A stretch of DNA of 64,000 bases from Streptomyces sp. SID11385. GTDB taxonomy: Bacteria > Actinomycetota > Actinomycetes > Streptomycetales > Streptomycetaceae. The position numbers and the translations under genes are program-made. Position 1 is the stretch's first letter, and each line of letters opens with the position of its first letter. The DNA lies in the NCBI RefSeq assembly GCF_010548245.1, contig NZ_JAAGLR010000182.1, positions 33,881 to 97,880 of the forward strand. The letters run 5' to 3'. The notes beneath the pieces were generated by a model. The model saw only the letters and a program-made list of their open reading frames with translations, made no database searches and was not told where the DNA came from. This document shows, one piece after another, positions 26,940 through 37,800 of the stretch.

Positions 26940-27760
26940 GACGCGGCTTCCACCCGGCTGTACGTGCTGAGACCGGGCTGGTAGTCGCGCTTCTCGAACT
27001 GCTTGAGCGCCACGTTGATCCACTCGTTGCCGCTGAGACGGGAGAGCTCCCAGAGCTTCGCCTGGTCGTAGTCGATCGACGCCGGAAGGTCCATGGTCGT
27101 GGTGCGCTCATAGACCTGCTTCGCCAGTTCCAGGGTGATCGGGTTCTTGTTGATGACCCGTCCGACGATCCGGTCGGTCTCCGCGTCCAGCTGATCCGCC
27201 GGAACGGCCTTGTTCACCAGCCCGTACGTCTCCGCCTGCCGCCCGGTGAGAGTGTCCCCGGTGAGGATGTAGTACAGCGCCTGCTTGCGCGGCAGGTTGT
27301 GGGTGGCCGCCCAGGTGGCTCCACCCGCCGGGAAGATGCCGAAGTTGATCTCGGAGAGTCCGAACTTCGCGGTCTCCGACGTGATGGCCAGATCGCAGAT
27401 CCCCGCGACCAGGAACCCGCCGCCGAAGGCGTATCCGTTTACCTTGGCGATGGTCACCGCGGGAAAGGCCTTGAGCCGCTTGAACCAATTGAGCGCCACC
27501 AGATTGGTCCGGTAGAACAACTGCGGGTCATCGAAAGGCTGCAGGAAGCACTCTTCGAGGTCCATCCCGGAGCTGAAACTGTCACCGCTGCCGGTCACGA
27601 CGACCGCCTTCACGGTTCCGGCTTCCTCGATCGCGTCCAGGGCCTTATTCATATCCAGGTGCATCTGCGGATTCATCGCGTTCTTCTTGCCCGGCCGGTT
27701 CAGGTAGATCGTGGCCTTCGGTCCGTCGATCTCGACGTTCACCGTGTCCAGCGTGATCAT
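26936..27760 (-). CDS. p-Hydroxycinnamoyl-CoA hydratase/lyase-like crotonase
   Basis: A 274-residue crotonase. The oxyanion-hole segments are SFSSGMDLEECFLQ and NGYAFGGGFLVAGICDLAI, followed by FGLSEINFGIFPAG. The C-terminus (KQFEKRDYQPGLSTYSR) is very like the KQFLDDKxxxPGLxxYxR ending of feruloyl/p-coumaroyl-CoA hydratase-lyases. That family hydrates a hydroxycinnamoyl-CoA and splits off acetyl-CoA to give a benzaldehyde. With the overlapping CoA ligase it forms a two-step converting unit, for catabolism or for supply of an aromatic block. The ATG at 27760 has AGAGG 6 bases upstream; first gene of the leftward series. Confidence 0.87.
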   Translation of the reverse strand: MITLDTVNVEIDGPKATIYLNRPGKKNAMNPQMHLDMNKALDAIEEAGTVKAVVVTGSGDSFSSGMDLEECFLQPFDDPQLFYRTNLVALNWFKRLKAFPAVTIAKVNGYAFGGGFLVAGICDLAITSETAKFGLSEINFGIFPAGGATWAATHNLPRKQALYYILTGDTLTGRQAETYGLVNKAVPADQLDAETDRIVGRVINKNPITLELAKQVYERTTTMDLPASIDYDQAKLWELSRLSGNEWINVALKQFEKRDYQPGLSTYSRVEAAS

Positions 27761-28255
27761 TTTTTGCCTCTTCTCCAGACGAAGTGCGCACGCGCACAGC
27801 AATTCACCAGTCCACCGTCCGTGGCTCAGGTCACGGATGTGAGCATCACAGTTTCTGTATCGGGTCGACTTCTCCCAATGTGCTTTGCCGTGAACCGGTG
27901 TGGAGCGCTCGGAGGCGGTGCCGGCAGCCAGGGCGCCTGTCCGGTGTCGGGCGCGGGCGGAGGGCCCTGCCACCGGCGAGATCCGGGGCGCGCCCTGCCG
28001 AGACCCGAAGAGAGCAAATTGGAAGAGGCGAACTCCGCGGACCGGGGGCAGTTTGTTGTGCGGGAGGCACGCAGGCCGGCCGGTTCGCGATCGTGAGCAG
28101 CGGGAGGGTGCTGATTCTGCTCGTGCCGGGGAACCCAGGACGTGCTTTCTCGCTGGTCTCGTATTTCGGCCGCTGCCTCAGGGTGATGCCGAATGCCGAC
28201 AGCTGTTTCCGCGATCTCTCCGCGCAGGTGAGAGACAACCAGGGAGGAACTTCAT
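27761..28255. promoter_or_regulatory. Divergent intergenic region before the CoA-lyase and membrane-protein genes
   Basis: About 495 bases without a supported gene. It must carry the promoter of the long leftward series and of the rightward membrane-protein gene. No clear operator was identified. Confidence 0.4.
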
Positions 28256-29029
28256 ATGGATCACTCCGGCATGCCTGGGATGGCACCCGCCGTTTCGACG
28301 GTGGACACCGTGGGCGCTGTCCTCTTCATCGGCTGGGCCGTCGCGATGTGGGCCGCCGTCGCCGTGCTCGCGGTCGGGAACCGAAAGGCGGTGAAGCCCT
28401 GGCTGTACAAACTCGCCGTAGGGCTCGTGGGCGTGGGCGTGGTGGGTCAGGTCGGCCATTTCCAGGAACATGTCACACAGGCGGGCTACTGGATCGCCCA
28501 TCCCTATGCCCCGGCGTGGATGACTCCGTGGGCTGACAGCTTTGCCCGCGGGCTGGGTCAGGTCGACGCCGGCAAGCCCGCCCTCGGGATGGAGATCCTG
28601 CACCTGGTCGGCAATTTCATCTTCCTTGCCGGACTGGTCGGCATCGTGCAGATCACGCACCGGGTCGCCGGGCCGCTGAAGTCGCGCAAGTGGGCCAGGG
28701 CGGGCGTCTGGATGCAGGGCATGCACGGCATCGAGCACGTCGTGCTGACGGCTTCCGTGGCGCTGGGCGCGAGCCGGGCCATCGGCCTGTCCACCTGGTT
28801 CGGGGCCATCGAACCGGGCCCGGCGCTGACGACGTACCGGGTGTGGTGGCACTTCGTCGCCAACGCGGTGGGCACGGTCATCCTCGGTATCGCCGTCTAC
28901 CACCTCTGGAAGGAGAAGCGGGCGGTCAAGGAGAGTTACGGTCTTCTGGGGGACGTGGAAACAGTGGCTGCCCCGGCCGGCTCCGAGGAGGATTCCGCGA
29001 GCGCCCTCGAACCTCTGGTGCGGCGCTGA
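28256..29029 (+). CDS. Polytopic membrane protein with conserved-looking histidines
   Basis: A 257-residue protein with about five to six hydrophobic spans (near residues 17-40, 50-68, 115-135, 155-175, 195-215). Histidines cluster at or near the membrane: MDHSGM, VGHFQEHVT, MHGIEHVVL and VWWHFV. Repeated HxxxH/HxxEH pairs are the kind of pattern used for metal or heme ligation, but no family is recognised by me. The C-terminal 45 residues are soluble and acidic. GGGAGGAAC precedes ATG 28256. Its role next to the aromatic/acyl-CoA genes is unknown. Confidence 0.75.
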   Translation: MDHSGMPGMAPAVSTVDTVGAVLFIGWAVAMWAAVAVLAVGNRKAVKPWLYKLAVGLVGVGVVGQVGHFQEHVTQAGYWIAHPYAPAWMTPWADSFARGLGQVDAGKPALGMEILHLVGNFIFLAGLVGIVQITHRVAGPLKSRKWARAGVWMQGMHGIEHVVLTASVALGASRAIGLSTWFGAIEPGPALTTYRVWWHFVANAVGTVILGIAVYHLWKEKRAVKESYGLLGDVETVAAPAGSEEDSASALEPLVRR

Positions 29030-29211
29030 GGGGCGGTGGCTCCCGGGCCTGTTCGATACCGAGCCCTTCGCGGCGCGATGCGGCCCGGCTCGGGTAGCCG
29101 CGCTCCCCGATGGGGACCGCCCCCGGGAGTCCAGGGCGTACTTCGGGGGCCCTTGCCCCCGCGGCGGGTGGCCCTCGTGGGGCGTGATGAGCGTGACAGG
29201 AATATCAAAAG

Positions 29212-29265
29212 GGCGCCCGTGCGGACGAGTTGAGGCTTCGATTGTCTCCTCGGCGCACGGGCGCC
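29212..29265. terminator. Inverted repeat downstream of the membrane-protein gene
   Basis: The 12-bp arms GGCGCCCGTGCG (29212-29223) and CGCACGGGCGCC (29254-29265) surround a 30-nt loop, 180 bases after the stop. It may be a late terminator or a structured RNA element. Confidence 0.45.
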
Positions 29266-29511
29266 TCACGCATTGTGCCTTCGGTGCCGTCATCTCAGCG
29301 GTGGCCACTGCGAATTGCTCACTCATGGGCGCGATCCGGGGACCTGGACCGCGAAAGCCGCACCCACGGTGGTTCGAGCACTTCAGCGATTTCGTGCCGC
29401 GCATTCTCGGCTTCGTCGCGAGAGCCGTGCGCGGATACCGCGAAGCAATGCTCGATGAGTGTGGGCAGGGGGCGTGGAAGTACGGCGGGTCCACAGGGAC
29501 CGCCGGCCGAC

Positions 29512-29590
29512 GCGTGCGGCGTCGGGCGGAGCGTTGAGGCGTGCGGGGTCGGGCAGAGCGTCGACGCGTGCGGCGTCGGAGAGCGCCGAC
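29512..29590. repeat. Three tandem copies of a 27-base unit
   Basis: Units begin at 29512, 29539 and 29566 with GCGTGCGGCGTCGG-type heads (the third is cut by two bases). The repeats lie inside the 1.2-kb gap between the membrane protein (ends 29029) and the AraC gene (starts 30266). The rest of that gap shows no supported gene; the stretch 29800-30000 is visibly less GC-rich than its surroundings. Confidence 0.75.
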
Positions 29591-30265
29591 GTGGCGGTGT
29601 GGAACAGAGGCGGAGACAGGCCACCTCGCCGTGACGTCCCGGTGCCGGCAGGAGCTCCGGTCCCCGACTCAGGCAGGGACAGCGGACCTGAGGAACCACC
29701 TCATCACGGCCACGGCGATGAGGTGCCGCGCGGAGGCGTGAGCGAGTAGACGCGTCCCGGTTCTGCCGTGTCGCCTCGAACACCCGCGACCGGCCTCCGG
29801 CTCCACCAGCGGGTGAAGCCGTTGAAACCCGTTCGGGGGCGGAGATTCAATCTGCACCGCGCTAAACCCCGTCAAAGGAAGCTGTACCGTAAACGCGATT
29901 TTCGGCCATCTTCTCCAGGCGTCCATCTCAAACCGCAATTTTGAAGATGCGAGCGGTTTCGAACGGCTAAACGATATTCCTCCGCCAGACTCGGCCGCCA
30001 CGGCATCGGCCGGGTTCGACACGTTCGGGAGGGGTGTACCGCCACATGAGGGAGCCACCGCGCGACCGGTACGGAACGATCAGGCGACCCGAGGCGGACC
30101 CGCCAACCCGCAGGGCAACGCGCTGTGGTGAACGCCCCGGTGGGCCGGGGCGCTGCGACGGCTCAGCGGAACGATTCCCAGCGGGATTCCGAAATTCCCG
30201 ACGGGCAATTGGCACTTCCGTGCACATGCAAATGCATTCTCAGCGTCCAAGGTCGGGGGATACGG

Positions 30266-31123
30266 GTGACCGCAGAGGCAGCGATCGAGCGCAGCATAAA
30301 AGCTATGTGGAATCACCACGCCGGACCGCTCTCCTTGGGACAGCTGGCGGACACTGCCTTTTACAGCAAGTTCCACTATTCGCGGATGTTCAACGAGGTG
30401 ACCGGGACGTCGCCGGGCCGGTTCCTCGCCGCGATCAGGCTCTTCATGGCCAAGCGGCACCTGCTGGAGACCGCGGCCAGCGTCTCGGACATCACCCACC
30501 GGGTGGGCTACAACAGCCTGGGCACGTTCACCAGCCGCTTCACCCGCAGCGTCGGCATCGCGCCGACCAGGTACCGATTTCTGGCCCGCTGCGGCATGCC
30601 TCCGCTCACCCTGCCGGCCGCCCAGGCCGGACACGGGCTGTCCACGGTGGCCGGACGACTGCACTTCCCGGCGGACGTCGGCCCGGTCCGGGTCTACGTG
30701 GGTGCGTTCAGCACCCCGATCATGGAGGGACTGCCCCGCTCCTGCGACATCCTGGACGAGTGCCGCCCGTTCCGCCTGAACGTCCCCGACGGGCTGTGGT
30801 TCATCCGGGCGGCGGCCGTGATGCTGCACGATGGCGCGCCTGGCCCGGAGGTCCGCCTGCCGAGGCTGATCGGTTCGGGGTGGGCGGTCCGCGCCCGCGG
30901 AGGACGCATGTACAACGCCGATGTGCAGTTGCGAGCGGCCACCCCGCTCGATCTGCCGATCCTGCTGGCTCTACCGGAACTGGACGGCCCGTACCCCCAG
31001 CCGCCGCACGCCGTCCCGTCCGGTGAGGCCGGGGCCGCCGCCAGCGGTGTCGGGCGGACTCCCCGCGCGGGCGACTGGCAGGCGGATCATCCGTGGGGGG
31101 CCCGGCCGGAGCGCACCGGCTGA
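30266..31123 (+). CDS. AraC-family transcriptional regulator with N-terminal HTH
   Basis: A 285-residue regulator. The AraC DNA-binding domain comes first (residues 3-100): IERSIKAMWNHHAGPLSLGQ for the first HTH, then FNEVTGTSPGRFLAAIRL and THRVGYNSLGTFTSRFTRSV for the second. About 180 residues of unassigned ligand or partner domain follow, the reverse of classical AraC order. The GTG at 30266 was chosen because the domain starts there and GGGGGA lies just upstream; the frame is open to 30125. It is the only regulator of this type in the window and could control the membrane-protein gene or the leftward acyl-CoA series. Confidence 0.82.
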   Translation: MTAEAAIERSIKAMWNHHAGPLSLGQLADTAFYSKFHYSRMFNEVTGTSPGRFLAAIRLFMAKRHLLETAASVSDITHRVGYNSLGTFTSRFTRSVGIAPTRYRFLARCGMPPLTLPAAQAGHGLSTVAGRLHFPADVGPVRVYVGAFSTPIMEGLPRSCDILDECRPFRLNVPDGLWFIRAAAVMLHDGAPGPEVRLPRLIGSGWAVRARGGRMYNADVQLRAATPLDLPILLALPELDGPYPQPPHAVPSGEAGAAASGVGRTPRAGDWQADHPWGARPERTG

Positions 31124-31853
31124 GGTCCGTGCGGGAGGGCTCACCGTAGGCGGAACCCTGCCCGGCCCCTGAGGGGCACCACGGATGCGAGTCGGCCGGG
31201 CGGTCCGGGCCCGGCCGAGCGGTCCGGCGAGGAGACGAAGACCTCGCCGGACCAGTTGCCGCCGCACGGACCCGCTCTCCGGGCAACCGACTCCGGGCGC
31301 GGTCCGGCCGCAGCGACCACCGCCGTGCCGGGCGCTGGCACTGCCGATGTCACGACAGGAGGGTCACCTGCTGGAGTTCGGCTGTGCACGGTGCGCAGCC
31401 TGAGGGCGGCGCAATATGCCCCGCGGTCCGCCGGGAGCGTCCGGCCCCCTGCAAGCGACCGATTCCGGGGTAGGCCACGGGTTGACGGTCGCGGTCGTCC
31501 CGCCCCAGCCATGCGGCCCGTGCCCCCGTACCCGCGCGGACACTCCGGCCTCCCCGCCTGAGATCGCTGGCGAGGGACGTCTCCGGAGGGACGCGGGGGC
31601 CGGGCGCGCGCTCGGTGTGGTGGCGTGGTCTCAAGCCTCGCCTCGCGATTGGCATATGCAGAGCAAAGCCATGTGTCCGATCTCGTCGGTTAACCGCCGG
31701 TTCGGCGCTTTGCGTGAGCCAATAGCGCGTCAAGTTCCGGTGCGAACGCCTTTTCGCTTCCTTCACAGGTGTGCGGATACGGCAAGATCCTCTCCGTTTC
31801 CTGTGACCGGCCTGTCCTCGCTCTGAGCCGGGCCCCTGCCGCCCGGAGCCACC
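31124..31853. promoter_or_regulatory. 730-base intergenic region before the RHS gene
   Basis: No supported gene. The final 200 bases (from about 31650) are less GC-rich and must carry the RHS promoter; I cannot fix the -10/-35. The first half is GC-rich with short inverted repeats but no convincing terminator. Confidence 0.4.
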
Positions 31854-34800
31854 GTGCCCTCCCCCCGCCGCGCCCACCGACGGCTCGCCCGCCGTGTCGC
31901 GCTCCTGGTCCTCACGGCCCTCGCCCTCATGCTGACGACCCAGCAGGCGGTCGCCGACGGACGCGAACTGCACGCTGTCGACCTGCCCTCGCTCTCCTCG
32001 ATCGGCGGCTGGTTCAAGGACCCGCACTGGGGCAAACTCCCGCACCAGGACGGCGGCACGGCCGCAGGCCACCGGCACCACGTCTCCGCGGCCCGTACGG
32101 CCGCGCATCGCGGGGCCGGTCACGCGCGCGGCAAGGGGCGCGGCGAACTGTCCACGTACAAGGCGCACAAGCCGCAACTCGCGCACGGTCCCAGCGGTCA
32201 CCCGCGCGGGCACTTCAACGCCGCGACGAGCAAGCGCAACGCCAAGTCCTCGTCCCGCACCGTCACCGTCTTCGACAACGCCGACGGCTCGCAGACCCGG
32301 CGTATCTCCCCTCAGGCGGTCAACTACCGTACGAAGAAGGGCACCTGGTCGCCCATCGACATCGACGTACGCGCCGGACTCGCCGGGCGCTGGTACGAGA
32401 AGGCCAACTCGCTCGCCGTCGACTTCGCGCCCCGCGCCACAGACCCGGCTCTGGTCTCCTTCGCCAAGGACGAGAACCACGTGCTCGCCTACGGGATGAG
32501 CGGGGCCGCGCCCGTCACCGGCACCCGCTCCGCGGACGGCTCCCACGTCACGTACCCCGGTGTCCTGCCCCACACCGACCTCCAGGTGGCCGCCACCGCC
32601 ACCGGCGTCAAGGAAGCGATCGTCCTCGACGCTCCTGAGGCCGCCCACGAGTGGACCTTCCCGCTCGACCTCGACGGACTCACCCCCGTCCAGCTGCACG
32701 ACGGCTCGATCGACCTGCGCGACACCGCCGGGAAGACCGTGGAGCGCATCCCGCACGCCTACGCGTACGACGCGAAGGTCGACCGCCGCTCCGGCGACCC
32801 GGCGACGACATACGACGTCGACTACCGTCTGCGCCACGACACGGCGGGCTGGTCGCTCACGGTCACCCTCGACCCCGCCTGGCTGCACGACCCGGCCCGC
32901 CGCTTCCCCGTCACCGTCGACCCGACCGTCGTGGACGGCTGGACGACGACGTACGCCGAGTCCGGCTACGACCAGGACCACTCCTTCGAGCAGACCATCA
33001 AGGCCGGTTCGTACGACGCGGGGCCGCACTCCGCCGCCGCGTACATCAACCACTGGGACACCGCCTGGGACGGTTCCAAGGCGACCGTGACGGCGGCGAG
33101 CCTGCACCTCTTCGACACCTGGGCCGCGACCTGTACGGCCACCCGCTTCGACGTCGCGCTCGTGACCAAGGCATGGACACCTGAGGGGGTTCGCACCTAC
33201 CCGGGCCCCGCCCACGGTGCCTCGATCGGCAACGCGACCCCCTCCGTCCCGCACGCCTGCGCCAACACCGCGGCCGACCGCACCGTCGGCGACGACGTCA
33301 CCGTCAAGCTCTCCACCTCCGCGATCCAGGGCTGGTTCAACGGTACGACGCCCGACTACGGGCTCGCGGTCTACGCGGCCACGAACGACACCGACCACTG
33401 GAAGCAGTTCGGCTCCTTCAACGACCCCGGCAAGGGCCCCTACCTCGACGTCACCTACACCGGTACCACGCCGCCGCAGGTCTACGAGCAGTTCCCCGCC
33501 GACAACGCCGTCGTCCACACGACGACCCCCGAGCTGACCGCCTGGTCCGGTGGCGCCGACTCCCAGGCCAACACGACGACGAAGTACCTCTTCCAGGTCT
33601 TCGACGCGCAGGACAAGAAGGTCGCCGACTCGGGCCTCCAGGCGAAGGGCGACTGGATCGTCCCCGCCGGCAAGCTCAAGTGGAACACCGGCTACTACTG
33701 GACCGTCCAGGGCTACGACGGCGGCATGTACTCGGACGCCACGCCCTACTCGCTGAGCGTGCAGGTCCCCGAGCCGGTCATCACCTCCGGTCTCTCGCAG
33801 AACAGCAGCGACCACGGTTTCGACGCCTCCATCGGCAACTACACGACCTCCGACACCGACGCCTCGATCTCGACCGCCGGTCCCTCGCTCGATGTCGAAC
33901 GCGACTACAACTCCCGTGACCCGCGCTGGGACGGCGCCTTCGGCGCGGGCTGGTCCTCGATCCTCGACTCCCGGGCCACCGAGCAGTACACCCCCGCCGG
34001 TGCGGTCGCCGCCGTCAACGTCACCTACCCGGACGGCTCCCAGGTCGGCTACGGGAAAAACAGTGACGGCACCTTCACTCCCGGCAGCGGACGCTTCGCC
34101 ACCTTCAAGGCCGTGACCGGCGGGTACACGCTCACCGACAAGGACGACACCCTCTACACCTTCACGCAGTCCCTCGGCTCGGGCGGCTACGGGCTCACCT
34201 CCGTCACCGACGCCGACGGCCGGGCCGTGAAGCTCACCTGGACCTCCGGCCACGTCAGCCGCATGGCCTCCGCCGTCTCCGCGCGCGCCCTCGGCTTCAC
34301 CTGGACCACCCCTTCCGGAGCCAGCGCGGCGCACGTCGCCACCGTCGTCACCGACCCGGTGACCCCCGGCGACACCGCGACCGCGCAGACCTGGACGTAC
34401 GGCTACAGCGGAGACCAGCTCACCAAGGTGTGCTCCCCGCTCTCCGCGAGCAAGTGCACGACGTACGGCTACACCTCGGGCTCCCAGTACCGCAACGCCT
34501 CGCTCGACCTCGACCCGCACGGACTGTGGCAGCTCGCCGAGACCAGCGGCACCAGGGCCAAGGACGCCGTCCTCGCCAACCAGGGCACCGACGACGCGAC
34601 CTACGAGCACGTGACCCTCGGAGCCGCGGGTCCCTTCTCCGGCTCGCGCGGCGCCACCTTCGACGGCGCCACCTCGGACGTCGTCCTGCCCGACAACCTC
34701 GGCAACGACACCGACTCGGGCGCACTCTCCCTCTGGTTCAAGACCTCGGCCGGACCCGGCGTCCTCTACTCCTACGCCTCCCAGCCCATCACCTCGGGCG

Positions 34801-37800
34801 AGGCGGCGGGCTTCTACACCCCCGCCCTCTACGTCGGCAAGGACGGCAAGCTCAACGCCGAGTTCTGGTACAGCGGCGGCATCAACCCGATCGTGACCAG
34901 CGCCTCCGTCGCGGACGGCAAGTGGCACCACGTCGTGCTGTCCGCCGCGGGCAACTCGCAGACGCTGTTCCTCGACAACGCCAAGGTCGGTTCCCGTACC
35001 GGGACCGTCTCCATCAAGTCCGCGACCGCCTTCGGCAAGAATCAGGTCTTCAACTACCTCGGCACCGGCTACCTCGGCGGCGACTGGCCCGACGCCCCCG
35101 CGCCCAAGAGCGCCGACGACACCGACGGCCACCCCGTCTGGTTCAAGGGCACCCTCGCCGACGCGGCCTTCTACGATCACCCGCTCGTCGCGGCTGACGT
35201 CAACGCCCTCTACCAGTACGGCAGTCACCCGGCCGCTCTGCTCAGCTCCGTCAAGCGGCCCTCCGGCAAGACATTCGCCGCGATGACGTACGACGGCGAC
35301 ACCGCCGCGCTCACCCAGCTCACCGACGAGAACGGCGGCACCTGGAAGCTCCAGGCCCCCACCGTCGCGGGCTCCAGCCAGACCTACCGCGGCGCCGTCC
35401 TCGGCCGGAACCCCGCCCACTACTACCGCCTCGGCGAAGCGGCGGGCGCGAGCACGGCGGTCGACGAGGTGCGCGGCGGGGACGCCACGTACACGAGCAC
35501 GACCCTCGGCTCCGCCGGACCCTTCAGCGACGCCAAGGCAGCGACGTTCAACGGCACGTCGTCGGTGCTCACGCTGCCCTCCGGCATGGCCCCGGGCACC
35601 GGCGCCGAGTCCCTCAGCATGTGGTTCAAGACCTCCACGGCCAACGGCGGCGTCCTGCTCGGGACCTCCAAGGACGCCTTCGGAGCGACCACACCGACCC
35701 ACTACACCCCGGTCCTCTACGTCGGCAGCAGCGGCAAACTCCACGGCGAGTTCTACTTCACCGGGGGGACGACGAAACCCCTCGCCTCCACCACCTCGGT
35801 CGCGGACGGCAAGTGGCACCACGTCGTCCTCGCGACCTCCGCGACCAGCCAGAGCCTCTATCTGGACGACAAGGCGGTCGGCACCCAGACGGGCACCGCC
35901 GCACAGTCGGGCCAGGACACCGTCACCCTCGGCTCCGGCTTCAACGGCGGGAGCTGGCCCGACGAGCCCCACTCCTCGACGACCGTCTCCACCGGTTACG
36001 CGAGCTACTTCAACGGTTCCATAGCCGACGTCTCCTTCCACCGCGCGCAGCTCTCCGCCGACGACGTGGACGAGCTGTGGGGCGCAGCGAAGAAGTCCGG
36101 CGGCTTGCTCCCCGTCGAGACGGTCAAGGTCACCACGCCCACCGGCTCCACCACCACCTACACCTACGACGTCACGCACGGCGGACGCGCGCTCACCGAG
36201 ACCGACGGCCTCGGCGCGAAGACCAGTTTCGGCTACGACACCGCCGGGTTCGAGCACACCGTCACCGACCCCAACGGGGTCGTCACCGTCACGGGCCACG
36301 ACGTCCGCGGCAACATCGTCTCCTCCACGACGTGCCAGGACCAGGCGAACAACCACTGCTCGACCGAGTACTACACGTATTACCCGGACGACACGACCGC
36401 CCAGCTCACGACGGCCGACCCGCGCAACGACCAGCTCCTCACCTCCCGTGACGGCCGCTCCGCGTCCGCGAGCGACACGAGCTTCCTGACCTCGTACACC
36501 TACGACGCGAACGGCGACCAGACGGCGATCACGGGCCCCGCCGTGCCCGGTTTCCCCGACGGGCGCACCACGACGACCGTCTACGCGGACGGCACGAGCG
36601 CCTTCCCCGCCACCGGCGGCGGTTCCGTCCCCAAGGGCCTTCCGGTGCGCACGGTGAGCCCCGGCGGCGCGGTCAACTCCGTCGCGTACTTCAAGAACGG
36701 CGATGTCGCCTCCACCACCGACGCGGGTGGCCTCGTCACCTCCTACACCTACGACGGACTCGGCCAGGTCCTGAGCCAGAAGGCCGTCTCCGACACCTAC
36801 CCGGACGGTCTGACCACGACCTACGTGTACGACGCGGCCGGACAGGTCGTCGAGGAGCACGACCCGCGCCTGACCGACCGTGTCACGGGTGCCACGCACG
36901 CCGCCGTCACGAAGACGGTCTTCGACGACGACGGTGATGTCCTCAGCCAGTCCGTCAGCGACGCGAGCGGCGGCGACAAGCCCCGTACGGAGGCGCAGAC
37001 GTACGACGCCTTCGACCGCGTCGCCACCGAGACCGATGCGAACGGCACCGAGGGCGCCCCTAACGGCAACACGTCGACGTACACGTACGACACCTCCGGC
37101 AACCGCGTGAAGGAGGTCGACTCGGCGGGCACCGAGACCCGCTACACGTACGACGACAACGGCGAACTGCTCACGCAGACGCTCATGACGACCGGCGACC
37201 CCGACCACCCGAGCGACCCCACGCCCCTGGTCGAGTCCTCGCGCGCCTACGACCCCTCGGGCCGGCTCGCCTCGGTGACCGACGCGATGGGCAACACGAC
37301 CGCGTACACCTACACCGACGACGGCCTGACCGCGACCGTCACACGGACCTCGGCGGACGGCAAGTCCTCCTACGTCCTGGAGTCGCACACCTACGATGCC
37401 GCCGGGAACACCCTCTCGACCACCGAGGACAACGGCGAGACGCTGACCACCTTCAAGGTCGACGCCGCCGACCGCACGACCGAGAGCGCCGTCGACCCGG
37501 GCGGCGTCAACCGCGTCAGCACCGTCGCCTACACCCCGGACGACGAGGTCGCCAGCGAGAACGACCACGACTCCTCGGGCTGGTCGCGCACCACGACGAA
37601 CACCTACGACGCCATGGGCAACGTCCTCAAGGAGACGCTCTACGGCGACGCATCCGGACACCCCGCGGGCTGGTGGAAGCTCGACCAGGACAGCGGACGC
37701 CACGTCACCGACGCGTCCGGAACGGGGAACACGGCGGCGGTCTCCGGCTCCGGTGTCACCTGGGCCGACGGCGCGGCGGCGTTCAGCGGCGCCGCGGACG

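Noticed and set aside
29512..29590. CRISPR array
   Set aside because: Units are directly tandem with no spacers, and no cas-like gene is in the window.
29319..29783. Leftward 154-codon frame with repeated PTPHAST peptide
   Set aside because: The repeat follows from the 27-base DNA repeat; no ribosome site and no supporting domain, so kept as a DNA repeat only.
31141..31512. Small leftward frame before the RHS gene
   Set aside because: Pro/Arg-rich, no ribosome-binding site and no similarity recognised.
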